Part shown: one piece after another, positions 25,484-34,708 of the stretch
Layout of the letters: every line of letters begins with the position of its first letter
How positions within the stretch are numbered: position 1 is the first letter of the stretch
Assembly: GCF_025961315.1 (NCBI RefSeq)
Contig: NZ_JAOQNK010000001.1
Coordinates: 744,001-808,000 of the forward strand
Reading direction: 5' to 3'
DNA: 64,000 bases
DNA from: Sphingobacterium kitahiroshimense
GTDB taxonomy: Bacteria > Bacteroidota > Bacteroidia > Sphingobacteriales > Sphingobacteriaceae
Notes under the pieces: model-generated
What the model saw: only the letters and a program-made list of their open reading frames with translations
Told to the model about the DNA's origin: nothing
Database searches by the model: none
Translations under genes and position numbers: made by a program

Positions 25484-26195
25484 ATGATACTGCGGTACTG
25501 TTCTTACTATAGTTTTCAATTACAGATAGGATATCCAACAGATCACTAATAACCTGATCCGGATTGGCAGTAGCCAATTGTACAGCGGTATGTGCTCCTG
25601 TGGTGATACCTATGCTCAATCCACAGCCTGCATTTTGTCCTTCTTGAATGTCAATCGTTGAATCGCCAATTTTTGCAACTCTTGAAGCATCGGTAATACC
25701 CATCTTCGCCATTGCTAATTGAATCATATCTGGTTCTGGTCGATTATGTTCAACATCCGAAGCAGTAATGAGAAGATCAATGTCTTTACCTACTTCCCAA
25801 TTCAGTTTTTTCAATAATGATTCTGCTGTCAATCGATCATATCCAGTATTAAGTACTCTTAAAATACCCATATCTTTTAACTTTATGAAAAGTGCTGCCG
25901 CATTAGTACATGGATAAATGGTTTCCACTTCATAAGCACTTTTAAGCTGCACAAGAAACAATTGAAAAATCTCTGTTGCCAATTGATCATTTTCTAAATC
26001 TAAACTATTTTTCAAGATAGTTTTTATAGCTTCCAACTTTTCTTTACCTGCACCATGCTCTAAAACTTCTTCTAAACTAAGATCAAAACCACCAACGCTA
26101 TTGATTGCATTTCTAAGTGTTTTATAAACGATGTTATCTTCATTAACAGTTGTTCCCGCCATATCAAATACGACCATCTTAATTTTACTTTCCAT
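25482..26195 (-). CDS. HAD-superfamily phosphatase (phosphonatase-like)
   Basis: 237 residues, full length. Motif I is VVFDMAGTTVNED, with the nucleophile Asp and the AGTT turn typical of the phosphonoacetaldehyde hydrolase-like branch. Motif II is LNTGYD, the motif III Lys lies in the KLNWEVGKD region, and motif IV is KIGDSTIDIQEG. The helical cap inserted after motif I is of the C1 type. No phosphonate uptake or transaminase gene lies nearby, so a general phosphatase role is as likely as phosphonate use. Monocistronic. Confidence 0.8.
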   Translation of the reverse strand: MESKIKMVVFDMAGTTVNEDNIVYKTLRNAINSVGGFDLSLEEVLEHGAGKEKLEAIKTILKNSLDLENDQLATEIFQLFLVQLKSAYEVETIYPCTNAAALFIKLKDMGILRVLNTGYDRLTAESLLKKLNWEVGKDIDLLITASDVEHNRPEPDMIQLAMAKMGITDASRVAKIGDSTIDIQEGQNAGCGLSIGITTGAHTAVQLATANPDQVISDLLDILSVIENYSKNSTAVS

Positions 26196-26816
26196 ATCTT
26201 TCTATTGTGTTATTATGCTATTATTTATTTTAATCAATCTATATAGGCTGTATGAGGCCTTTATGCCTATTTCGGCTACATTTAAAACTCAATGATAATT
26301 AATTTCCACCTTTGTCCTCAAAGCATGTCCGTATTCCTTATTCTCAGTATTTACAGGCGCTATACTGTCAAGAGGATGTAAAACAAACCTTTTAGAAAAG
26401 GTTCTAATCTAAAAACAAGTCGATTATAGCCTTTAATTTCCTTCCATACAGTTATGTATGAACTTACATGAGCCCTGTTACACAACAATCTTCCTTCAAA
26501 TACGATCTCACATTTCTATATGTTTAACAAAACTAAACTTTGTTCATTAAAACTAAACAAAATTTATGTTAAATTTTTATTAATTATTTTTAAACACGAT
26601 CATGAGTAGCTAAAAGTTTCGAAAACGGTGTGCTTAGATCCTTAAGGAATTGCTGAATAGACATCTTAATACTTTATAATGACTCATACAGCTAAATTTA
26701 TTGTTAAATTTGTCTAGGGAATAATTCTTTCAATTTCTATTACATAAATACGCTCAGAGACACTTTCGTCTTTTTAGCATGGTAGAATTATTGCTAAGGC
26801 AAACATAATTTTGTGC
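26196..26816. promoter_or_regulatory. 621-base upstream region of the PUL regulator with direct repeats
   Basis: This AT-rich gap separates the HAD gene (minus) from the regulator gene (plus). AAAACTAAAC occurs at 26529-26538 and again at 26549-26558, exactly 20 bases apart, or about two helical turns. Such spacing suits a dimeric regulator bound on one face of the DNA. No short gene or perfect TAnnTTTG promoter was found. Confidence 0.4.
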
Positions 26817-29702
26817 ATGAAATTTTTATTTAAAATATTTTTTCTTTTTTTTATAATCTTCGGGATCTTCTTTGGTGAAAGCAAGGCCAATGATATTCAA
26901 TATCTCGCTAGCCCTTGGGTACAGCAATTTACAAAATCTACTTACAAAGCCGGCAATCAAAACTGGGGCTTGAGTGTCGATCAGAATGGTCTGATTTACG
27001 CCGCTAATTCTGATGGTTTATTAGAGTATGATGGCGCATACTGGAATCTCTATCCTCATCCTAATAAAGGTATCGTCCGTGTTGCACAGGTACATCCAGA
27101 TGGGAAAATCTATACGGGAGGCCAATCAGAATTTGGCTATTGGCTGAAAAATAATAATGGTCGTTTAACCTACCATTCCATAAGTAAGCGCTTACTTAAA
27201 GATCTTAATGATGAGATCTGGAAAATAATCATTCAAGACCATCGGATTATCTTCCAATCTTTCTCTACGATCTATATTTATGAAAATGAAAAGATCAAAA
27301 CTATTACTGAAGATGGAGAGCCTTTTCTATTTGCATTTCAAGCAAATAAGAGAATTTTCGTAGAAAAAATACCGAGTGGACTTCATGAACTAAAAAATAA
27401 TAAGCTCATTCCTGTTTCGGGTAAAGAGCAGTTAAAGGGACATAACATTTTAAGTATTCTTCCTTTTGATGCAGCGTCATTCTTAATTGGAACAGCTAAA
27501 GGCGGATTATTTTTAATGAGCAAATCTGGAGAAATAACGCCCTGGAAAAATGACATCAATGAAGAATTAAAAAATGTACAGATCAACAATGGGATCAAGC
27601 TACTCAACCATTATTACGTATTCGGAACGATCTTAAACGGTATCTACATTCTTGATGAAAATGGATCTTTTGTTCAGCATATTAATAAAAGTGTTGGTTT
27701 GCAAAATAATACCGTTCTTAGTTTAACAGTAGATAAACAGTCAAATATATGGTCTGGTCTGGACAATGGTATTGACCGCATTGCGATTAATGCTGATCTC
27801 TACTATTATTCGGATAACTCAGGAAAACTTGGTACCATCTATTCTGCAAAAATTTACCAAGGATATCTTTATTTAGGGACTAACCAAGGTCTATTTTATA
27901 CTTCATGGAATCCGAACAAAAAATATCAGTCTATAGACTTTAAGATGATCCATGGCTCTCAGGGCCAAGTATGGAATCTAGAAGTAATCAATAACGTATT
28001 GGTATGTGGACATAATACAGGTACCTTTCAAATTCAAGGTACAGCGATGTCCTTACTATCACCAAAAACAGGTGGTTGGGTTATCAAACTGCTTTCCCCT
28101 CATGCACCATATGTACTACAGGGAAATTATACAGGTGTGTCCCTATTTAATAGTTTACCTAATGCATTAACTTATCAGACGCAATATCCTAATTTCAGAT
28201 CTGGCGTACAATTATTAGAAACACAAAGTAAAAATTCGGTTTGGGCGGCAGGTTACAATGAACTGAATCTACTTAAATTTTCAGATGATTTTAGTGTTAT
28301 TAAACAGATTAAACCCTATGCCCAAAAAAATGGTTTACCCAAATCGGGTTATTTAGGTGTTTACAAATTGGCCGCCATCAATGTTTTTACGACTGATAGT
28401 GGGCTATATGTTTATGATGAGCTTATTGATAAATTCACGCCCTATCATCAATTAAACAACAAATTGGGCACATTCTCCAAAACAAATAAGATCATACCAG
28501 CAGGAAATAATAGCTATTGGTTTATTAATAAAACCAGAATTGCTTTAGTCGATTTATTACAAGGAGGGCAAATTCGGGTTGATTCCATCAAATTAGCTTC
28601 TCTAGAAGATAATATGATGAAATATTATGAAAATATCTCGGCTCTCAATCCTAATCAATACCTGATCAGTATCGATAATGGCTTCTCTTTGCTCAATTTG
28701 GGAAGGGATAATTTTAAACCCACTGATGTGCCGGCTCCCCTCATCAGGAATATTAGATCTCTTTTCTCAACGGACAGTATAGATTTTAATAATGATAAAG
28801 AAATAGTTGAGATAAAATACAAAAACAACAGTATACAAGTATCTTATGCGCTACCTTATTACACTGAAACTGCTGTTCAATATCAATTTAAATTAACAAA
28901 CACGCAGGAGGAATGGTCTGATTGGTCTAAATTACCCTACAAGGAGTTTACGAATCTGGCAGTTGGTCAGTATATATTTACAATTCGTGCAAAACTGCCA
29001 AACGGTTTTATCACTAAGGAAACAAAAGTTGAAATCGAAATCCTACCTCCATGGTATAGAACCTGGTATGCTTATTTAGGGTATTTAATATTACTGGTTT
29101 TAGCAATAAAAGAAGTCCGTAAATGGTACAACAAAAAGCTAATTAAACATGAGAAACAGGTAAAAAAGGCTTATTTGCTTAAACAAGAGGAACTTTTAAA
29201 GCAGGAAGCAATCCGAGCACAGCAACACTTGATCGAAATTAAAAATAAGCAACTGGAACAGGAATTATATAATAAGAATAAGGAACTGACTAATGCTACG
29301 ATGAATATTGTGCAAAAGAATGAATTATTAAATGCACTGAATCACGAATTATTACAGTTGAAGGATGAAAATGGAAATAAACTGCAACCTGAGCAATTAC
29401 AAAAAGTGGCCAAGATCCTTAAAAATGCTTATGAAGATAATATGGACTGGCATCTGTTTGAGCAGAGTTTTAATGAAACTCATGAGAATTTCTTTAAAAA
29501 GTTAAAGCATCAATTTCCCGAATTAATGCCCAATGATTTAAAACTCTGTGCCTATCTGAGGTTGAACATGAGCAGTAAAGAAATTGCCAGCTTATTAAAT
29601 ATAACGACACGTGGTGTCGAGATTAGACGTTACCGATTACGTAAAAAATTGAATATAACAACTGAACAGAATTTAACTGATTTTTTAATGAATATTAGTT
29701 AG
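26817..29702 (+). CDS. membrane one-component regulator: propeller, Y_Y_Y and LuxR-type HTH
   Basis: 961 residues from the ATG at 26817; a frame two codons longer would start with TTG. A signal peptide (about 24 residues, ending ESKA) exports the N-terminal 650 residues, which are rich in beta-propeller repeats of the two-component-regulator-propeller kind (NWGLSVDQNGLIYAANSDG, NTVLSLTVDKQSNIWSGLD). A Y_Y_Y domain follows (about 670-755), then one transmembrane helix (WYAYLGYLILLVLAI). The cytoplasm holds a long coiled coil (about 775-850) and a C-terminal LuxR-type helix-turn-helix: SSKEIASLLNITTRGVEIRR. There is no histidine kinase domain. It lies directly before the SusC gene and almost certainly regulates the locus. 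Confidence 0.88.
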   Translation: MKFLFKIFFLFFIIFGIFFGESKANDIQYLASPWVQQFTKSTYKAGNQNWGLSVDQNGLIYAANSDGLLEYDGAYWNLYPHPNKGIVRVAQVHPDGKIYTGGQSEFGYWLKNNNGRLTYHSISKRLLKDLNDEIWKIIIQDHRIIFQSFSTIYIYENEKIKTITEDGEPFLFAFQANKRIFVEKIPSGLHELKNNKLIPVSGKEQLKGHNILSILPFDAASFLIGTAKGGLFLMSKSGEITPWKNDINEELKNVQINNGIKLLNHYYVFGTILNGIYILDENGSFVQHINKSVGLQNNTVLSLTVDKQSNIWSGLDNGIDRIAINADLYYYSDNSGKLGTIYSAKIYQGYLYLGTNQGLFYTSWNPNKKYQSIDFKMIHGSQGQVWNLEVINNVLVCGHNTGTFQIQGTAMSLLSPKTGGWVIKLLSPHAPYVLQGNYTGVSLFNSLPNALTYQTQYPNFRSGVQLLETQSKNSVWAAGYNELNLLKFSDDFSVIKQIKPYAQKNGLPKSGYLGVYKLAAINVFTTDSGLYVYDELIDKFTPYHQLNNKLGTFSKTNKIIPAGNNSYWFINKTRIALVDLLQGGQIRVDSIKLASLEDNMMKYYENISALNPNQYLISIDNGFSLLNLGRDNFKPTDVPAPLIRNIRSLFSTDSIDFNNDKEIVEIKYKNNSIQVSYALPYYTETAVQYQFKLTNTQEEWSDWSKLPYKEFTNLAVGQYIFTIRAKLPNGFITKETKVEIEILPPWYRTWYAYLGYLILLVLAIKEVRKWYNKKLIKHEKQVKKAYLLKQEELLKQEAIRAQQHLIEIKNKQLEQELYNKNKELTNATMNIVQKNELLNALNHELLQLKDENGNKLQPEQLQKVAKILKNAYEDNMDWHLFEQSFNETHENFFKKLKHQFPELMPNDLKLCAYLRLNMSSKEIASLLNITTRGVEIRRYRLRKKLNITTEQNLTDFLMNIS

Positions 29703-30061
29703 AAAAATGCCCTTAATCGTGGAACCCTATCTACGACATGAGATCATTTTGTTATTAAAACACACTAAAACACTACATCATTACCTCTCACGCGCTATAG
29801 TGTGCTTTAAACACTTAGTATTAAATAAAGTAATATATCACTTACTTTAATAATCTGACTATCAGCAAAGTTATTTCTTTAAATTGAATTTTTACGTTTA
29901 GCTCAAATGGTGATGTATTAATGTATAAGTGTTAAATTATACATTTCGCATACTACATCACATCTTTGCTGTATCAAAATTTAATGAAAGGGTTAAATTT
30001 TGTTAACAAACATTCAGATTAATTGGAATTGATAAATTAAAATAACACAAAAGTCACACCT
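29703..30061 (+). promoter_or_regulatory. susC upstream region with nested inverted repeats
   Basis: Between the regulator and SusC genes, two dyads are nested on a common centre: GTGATGTA (29910-29917) with TACATCAC (29954-29961), and inside it ATGTATAA (29921-29928) with TTATACAT (29937-29944) around an 8-base loop. The whole structure spans 52 bases and ends 100 bases before the SusC start. It may be the regulator's operator or a hairpin in the mRNA leader. Confidence 0.5.
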
Positions 30062-33000
30062 ATGAGGAAGTTATTTACATTACTATTACTCCCAGCATTT
30101 TGCCAATTCAATGTGTCAGTTTATGCACAGAGTGGAAAAGTGATTACTGGAAAAATTACAGCTAAATCTTCAAACGCTGTACTTTCAGGAGTAACCATTG
30201 CGGTTAAAGGAACTAGCGTTGCTACGCAATCTGACGCGAATGGAGAATTTAAAATTACAGCAGACCCTAATCAGGTTTTAATTTTCCGCTATATCGGTTA
30301 TGATGGAAAAGAAGTTGTAATTGGTCAACAGAACAATGTACAAGTCAATCTAGAAGAACAAAATACGGCTTTAGATGAAATCGTGGTTATTGGTTATGGT
30401 ACAGCTAAGAAAGTCGATCTAACTGGTTCTATAGGCCGTGTTACTTCAAGTGACATTGTAAAACAACCGGCATTGAATGCTGTTCAATCTGTACAGGGCA
30501 AGATATCTGGTGTTAACATCATTGCTAATGAAGCTCCGGGTTCTGCTCCAACAGTGATTATCCGCGGTCTAGGAACAGCTTCAGGTGGTCGTAATCCATT
30601 GTATATTGTTGATGGATTTCCAGTCGAAAATATCACCAATATCAACTCAGCAGATATCGTTTCTATCGATGTCCTAAAAGATGCTTCATCGGCTTCTATT
30701 TATGGTCTGCGTGCCGCAAATGGTGTGATCTTAGTGACAACTAAAAAGGGGAAAGCAGGACGTGCTCAGATTACGTATGATGGTTATGTAGGTGCCAAAG
30801 GCATTCTAAACCGTGTTAAAATGGCTGATGCGAATGAATATGTGACCCATTACAATGAAAACTTAGCAGTAGTTGAAAAAAATGGATCTCCTTTAGCATT
30901 AAATCAAAAAAACAATACCAATTGGTACGACGAACTTTTACAGACTGGTATAGTGACCAATAACGTCGTTAGCTTATCTGGAGGTTCAGATGCAGTAGAT
31001 TATTTCTTTAGTTATAACAACTTTACGGAAAAAGGAATTACGGAAGGCTCTCAATATGTACGTAACACGATCCGTAATAATAATACCTACAAATTCTTTG
31101 ATAATAAATTAAAACTTAGTCAGACTTTAAACATCTCTTTTGCTAACGACCGTAATAAACCGCTAAGTGCTTTTGATGCGGCCTACCGTCAGTCACCCTT
31201 AGTTCCTGTTATGTATGAAAACGGACGCTACGGAAGACCTATATACAATAAAACAACCGGAGAGGCTACATATATTCTGGCTGCAGGTCAGCAGGGAGGA
31301 AGGTTAAATGATGTGGGCAATCCTGTTTACGAGAACAAAATGCAACAGCAGTATAACAAGAATCTGAGCATCCAAGGTGGACTTCAAGCAGAATACCAGA
31401 TCACCAGCGACTTAAAATTCACCTCTCGCTTGGGCGTAACAAAATACTTTTCACAAAATAGAGGTTTTAATGATATCAAGGATCGCTACTTAAATACAGA
31501 TCCTCTCAATACTGCTGCAGAATTTGAAAGATTAAAAGCACAAAACCCGAATTCATTGACCTATGCAAATAATAGCTTAAATATTGCTAAAACAGAAACA
31601 TTCAGATGGGTATGGGAAAATTTTGTTTCTTACCAAAAAAGTTTCGGTAAGCATAATATAGATGCAACATTAGGAAATTCAAGAGAGAAAGTCGATATCG
31701 GAAATATGTCTGATTTGACCGGATATGATGTTCCTACTCAATCACAATACTGGAATATTGACTTAGCAAAAAACAAAGAGAAGCAAATTAGACAAACTTC
31801 TTACACACCTACTGCATTAATTTCTTATTTTGCTCGTGCACAGTATAATTACGACTCAAAATACTATTTAACTGCTACTGTACGTCGTGATGGATCTAGT
31901 AAATTTAAAGCATCTGGCGAATATTTTGACATCTTTCCTTCCTTTGGAGCGGGTTGGACCGTATCCAATGAGAGCTTTATGCAAGGCTCAGGCATCGATT
32001 TCTTAAAAGTAAGGGCAAACTGGGGTAGACTAGGTAACCAAAACATCCCTTTGAACGTTTCTCAGATATTATCATCGCCAGGATCCGATAATTACAATTA
32101 TGTCTTTGGCCCGAACCAAGATCTTGTTTTTGGAGCAGCATATGGAAGTCCAGCGAGAAATTTAAGATGGGAAGTAACTGAAGAATCAGGATTAGGAGTT
32201 GATTTCACCTTATTAAATAACCGTTTAAGTGGTAATGTGGATTATTATAATAAGACCAACACTAATGCTATTTTAGAAGTAAAACCTTTATTGAATTCGC
32301 CATTTTCTCAAAAATATTTTGATCATGGCGGAAAAGTATCAAATCAAGGGGTGGAGATTGGTTTAAATTGGACCGATCAAATTAATGAAAACCTATCCTA
32401 TAGTATTGGTGGTAACTATTCTTACAACAAAAATACTTTAAAGGATGTTAAACCTGCCTATGATGGTACTGAGGGAGGAAGTTTAAATAATGGTCAGCTT
32501 ACAAAACAGTTAAAAGCTAATCAACCTATTTATGCTTGGTACATGTACGAAGCAGTTGGGGTGTGGCAAAACGAAGCTGAAATTGCAGATGGCGCTGCAA
32601 CAACCGGAGCAAAACCTGGGTACCTAAAATACAAAGATCAAAATGAAGATGGTGTTATCGACGCAAAAGATAAAACATTCCACGGATCATATCTTCCTTC
32701 TTCGACATTTGGTTTAAATCTAAGTGTCAACTATAAAAAATGGGATTTCACAGCTCAAGGTTATGGGGTTGCAGGAAATAAAATTTACAATGGTCTAAAA
32801 GGTACCCGTGTTAATGGTGGTGAGAACGTAACTAAAGAAACTTTTGATAACCGCTGGACTGGCGCAGGAACGTCTAATACACATCCTGGAGCAGCTCATG
32901 ATGCCTTAGCTTCCAGTTACTATTTAGAGTCAGGAGCCTATTTTAGAATCAATAACTTAACATTAGGTTATACCATTCCAAAATTATACAATTCAACTTC

Positions 33001-33175
33001 TAAAATTAGAATGTACGTAACAGCACAGAACCCTTTTATTTTCACAAAATATACAGGTTTCTCTCCTGAAATAACAGGTGCAAATTCTGGTGTTCCTTCG
33101 GAAACTGCGGGAATTGAGCTTTCGGCTTATCCAACAACACGTAATTTTATTTTCGGAGTCAATGTTTCATTCTAA
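30062..33175 (+). CDS. SusC/RagA-family TonB-dependent outer-membrane transporter
   Basis: 1037 residues, full length. A signal peptide ends around VYAQ. Next comes a carboxypeptidase-regulatory-like domain (about 25-100, GKITAKSSNAVLSGVTIAVK) and the TonB-box region ALDEIVVIGYGTAKK. The plug has GKISGVNIIANEAPGSAPTV and IRGLGTASGGRNPLYIVDG with the typical VLKDASSASIYGLRAANGVI motif. The rest is a 22-strand-type barrel ending in the aromatic C-terminus NVSF. It imports oligosaccharides as the barrel of a SusCD complex. The SusD gene follows after 19 bases. Confidence 0.95.
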   Translation: MRKLFTLLLLPAFCQFNVSVYAQSGKVITGKITAKSSNAVLSGVTIAVKGTSVATQSDANGEFKITADPNQVLIFRYIGYDGKEVVIGQQNNVQVNLEEQNTALDEIVVIGYGTAKKVDLTGSIGRVTSSDIVKQPALNAVQSVQGKISGVNIIANEAPGSAPTVIIRGLGTASGGRNPLYIVDGFPVENITNINSADIVSIDVLKDASSASIYGLRAANGVILVTTKKGKAGRAQITYDGYVGAKGILNRVKMADANEYVTHYNENLAVVEKNGSPLALNQKNNTNWYDELLQTGIVTNNVVSLSGGSDAVDYFFSYNNFTEKGITEGSQYVRNTIRNNNTYKFFDNKLKLSQTLNISFANDRNKPLSAFDAAYRQSPLVPVMYENGRYGRPIYNKTTGEATYILAAGQQGGRLNDVGNPVYENKMQQQYNKNLSIQGGLQAEYQITSDLKFTSRLGVTKYFSQNRGFNDIKDRYLNTDPLNTAAEFERLKAQNPNSLTYANNSLNIAKTETFRWVWENFVSYQKSFGKHNIDATLGNSREKVDIGNMSDLTGYDVPTQSQYWNIDLAKNKEKQIRQTSYTPTALISYFARAQYNYDSKYYLTATVRRDGSSKFKASGEYFDIFPSFGAGWTVSNESFMQGSGIDFLKVRANWGRLGNQNIPLNVSQILSSPGSDNYNYVFGPNQDLVFGAAYGSPARNLRWEVTEESGLGVDFTLLNNRLSGNVDYYNKTNTNAILEVKPLLNSPFSQKYFDHGGKVSNQGVEIGLNWTDQINENLSYSIGGNYSYNKNTLKDVKPAYDGTEGGSLNNGQLTKQLKANQPIYAWYMYEAVGVWQNEAEIADGAATTGAKPGYLKYKDQNEDGVIDAKDKTFHGSYLPSSTFGLNLSVNYKKWDFTAQGYGVAGNKIYNGLKGTRVNGGENVTKETFDNRWTGAGTSNTHPGAAHDALASSYYLESGAYFRINNLTLGYTIPKLYNSTSKIRMYVTAQNPFIFTKYTGFSPEITGANSGVPSETAGIELSAYPTTRNFIFGVNVSF

Positions 33176-33194
33176 CTTTTAAAAATTAAAAATC

Positions 33195-34622
33195 ATGAAA
33201 TTTAACAAATTACATATAGCCTTAATTTTAACAGCAGGTTTGAGCATGTCTGCCTGTAAAGATTCAGCATTTTTAGATGTTCCTTCTCAAGAAATTGTAG
33301 AAGAAGCTGATAAGGAACAAGCGTTCACACCGGAGGGTTATGTGAATGCAATCTACGGTATGTTTACAGACTGGAATTACTCCTTTTCTTATGTTGCGAT
33401 TACGGATATGCTTTCTGATAATGCCGACAAAGGCTCTTCTCCAACCGATCCAGGAGGTGACAAACAAGAAATCGACAGATTAGAGTATACAAGTTCATCC
33501 GGTTCCTTTGGAGCATTATGGTCACATTGGTATAAATCAATCGGACGTGCCACGCAATCTATTGAAGTGACTCAATCATCAACGATAGAAGATGCAACTT
33601 ATAAAAATAGATTAATCGGTGAAGCTAAGTTTTTACGCGCCTTAAATTATTTTTATTTAGTGCGTGGCTGGGGTGATGTCCCTATCCAAGAGCAGGATTT
33701 AATAATTCGTGCGCCTAAAGCTGAAGTTTATGCTTATATCATTAAAGATCTAAGAGAGGCTATAGACGCTTTGCCTTTAAAATCTGCTTATGAATCTAAA
33801 GATCTGGGTCGTGCTACCAAAGGCGCCGCGCAAGCTTTATTATCAAAAGTATATTTATACAATCAAAATTGGAATGAGGCCTACACGTTAGCGAAAGAAG
33901 TGATTAACTCCGGTCAATATGGTTTGGAATCGAAGTACGAAGTTCTTTGGCGCGCAAGTTCTGAGAATGGTACCGAGTCGATCTTTGAATTCCAGGCGCG
34001 TGGAGAAGCGATTGCACATGGTGTTCAACAATATTCTGAAGTACAGGGTGCACGTGGTGTTACCGGCTGGGGCTGGGGATTCAACACACCATCTGAGAAT
34101 TTGTTAAACGCATTTAATGCGGAAAAAGATAATATCCGTCGCGACGCGACCATTATCTTCCGTGGAGAAACTTTGTGGGATGGCCGTGTTGTTGGAACAG
34201 GAGTTGAAAATCCAATGTACAATGAGAAAGCATACTCATCGGCAAATGCAGGTGCGGCTGATGGGGATAAAAATGTACGCTATTTACGTTTAGGCGAGGT
34301 ATATTTGATCTTAGCAGAAGCAGCTAATGAAATGGGCAACACCGGAGAAGCGACAGCTGCTCTTAATACCATTCGTACTCGGGTTAAATTGCCTAATACC
34401 ACAGCGATCAATCAAGCGGACTTACGCAAAGCAATCTGGAAGGAACGCCGTCTAGAATTAGCTTTTGAGCACGATCGTTGGTTTGATCTAGTTCGTACGA
34501 AACAAGCCTCTGAAGCTATGAAAGCGGATGGAAAAACATTCACCGACAAAAACTATTTGTTCCCAATTCCATATGAACAATTAACACAAACACCAGATAT
34601 GGTGCAAAATCCTGGTTTTTAA
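33195..34622 (+). CDS. SusD/RagB-family outer-membrane glycan-binding lipoprotein
   Basis: 475 residues with a lipobox GLSMSAC, so surface-exposed on the outer membrane. The body has the SusD helical tetratricopeptide-like fold: FLRALNYFYLVRGWGDVP is the most typical family motif, and RLGEVYLILAEAANEMG with KERRLELAFEHDRWFDLVR marks the C-terminal half. It closes the lid of the SusC barrel and binds the glycan. Length is normal. A strong terminator-like hairpin lies 24 bases after its stop codon, before the GH144 gene. Confidence 0.95.
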   Translation: MKFNKLHIALILTAGLSMSACKDSAFLDVPSQEIVEEADKEQAFTPEGYVNAIYGMFTDWNYSFSYVAITDMLSDNADKGSSPTDPGGDKQEIDRLEYTSSSGSFGALWSHWYKSIGRATQSIEVTQSSTIEDATYKNRLIGEAKFLRALNYFYLVRGWGDVPIQEQDLIIRAPKAEVYAYIIKDLREAIDALPLKSAYESKDLGRATKGAAQALLSKVYLYNQNWNEAYTLAKEVINSGQYGLESKYEVLWRASSENGTESIFEFQARGEAIAHGVQQYSEVQGARGVTGWGWGFNTPSENLLNAFNAEKDNIRRDATIIFRGETLWDGRVVGTGVENPMYNEKAYSSANAGAADGDKNVRYLRLGEVYLILAEAANEMGNTGEATAALNTIRTRVKLPNTTAINQADLRKAIWKERRLELAFEHDRWFDLVRTKQASEAMKADGKTFTDKNYLFPIPYEQLTQTPDMVQNPGF

Positions 34623-34646
34623 GCCAACATCTTAATAAAACATCGA

Positions 34647-34677
34647 AACTGGGACTTATTAGCACTAAGTCCCAGTT
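34647..34677 (+). terminator. hairpin between susD and the GH144 gene
   Basis: AACTGGGACTTA (34647-34658) and TAAGTCCCAGTT (34666-34677) form a perfect 12-bp stem with a 7-base loop, followed by CTTTAATAT. It would reduce transcription from SusCD into the enzyme genes, or stabilise the 3' end of the SusCD message. Confidence 0.65.
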
Positions 34678-34708
34678 CTTTAATATCCATCGCTCTACTT
34701 ACTCTACT

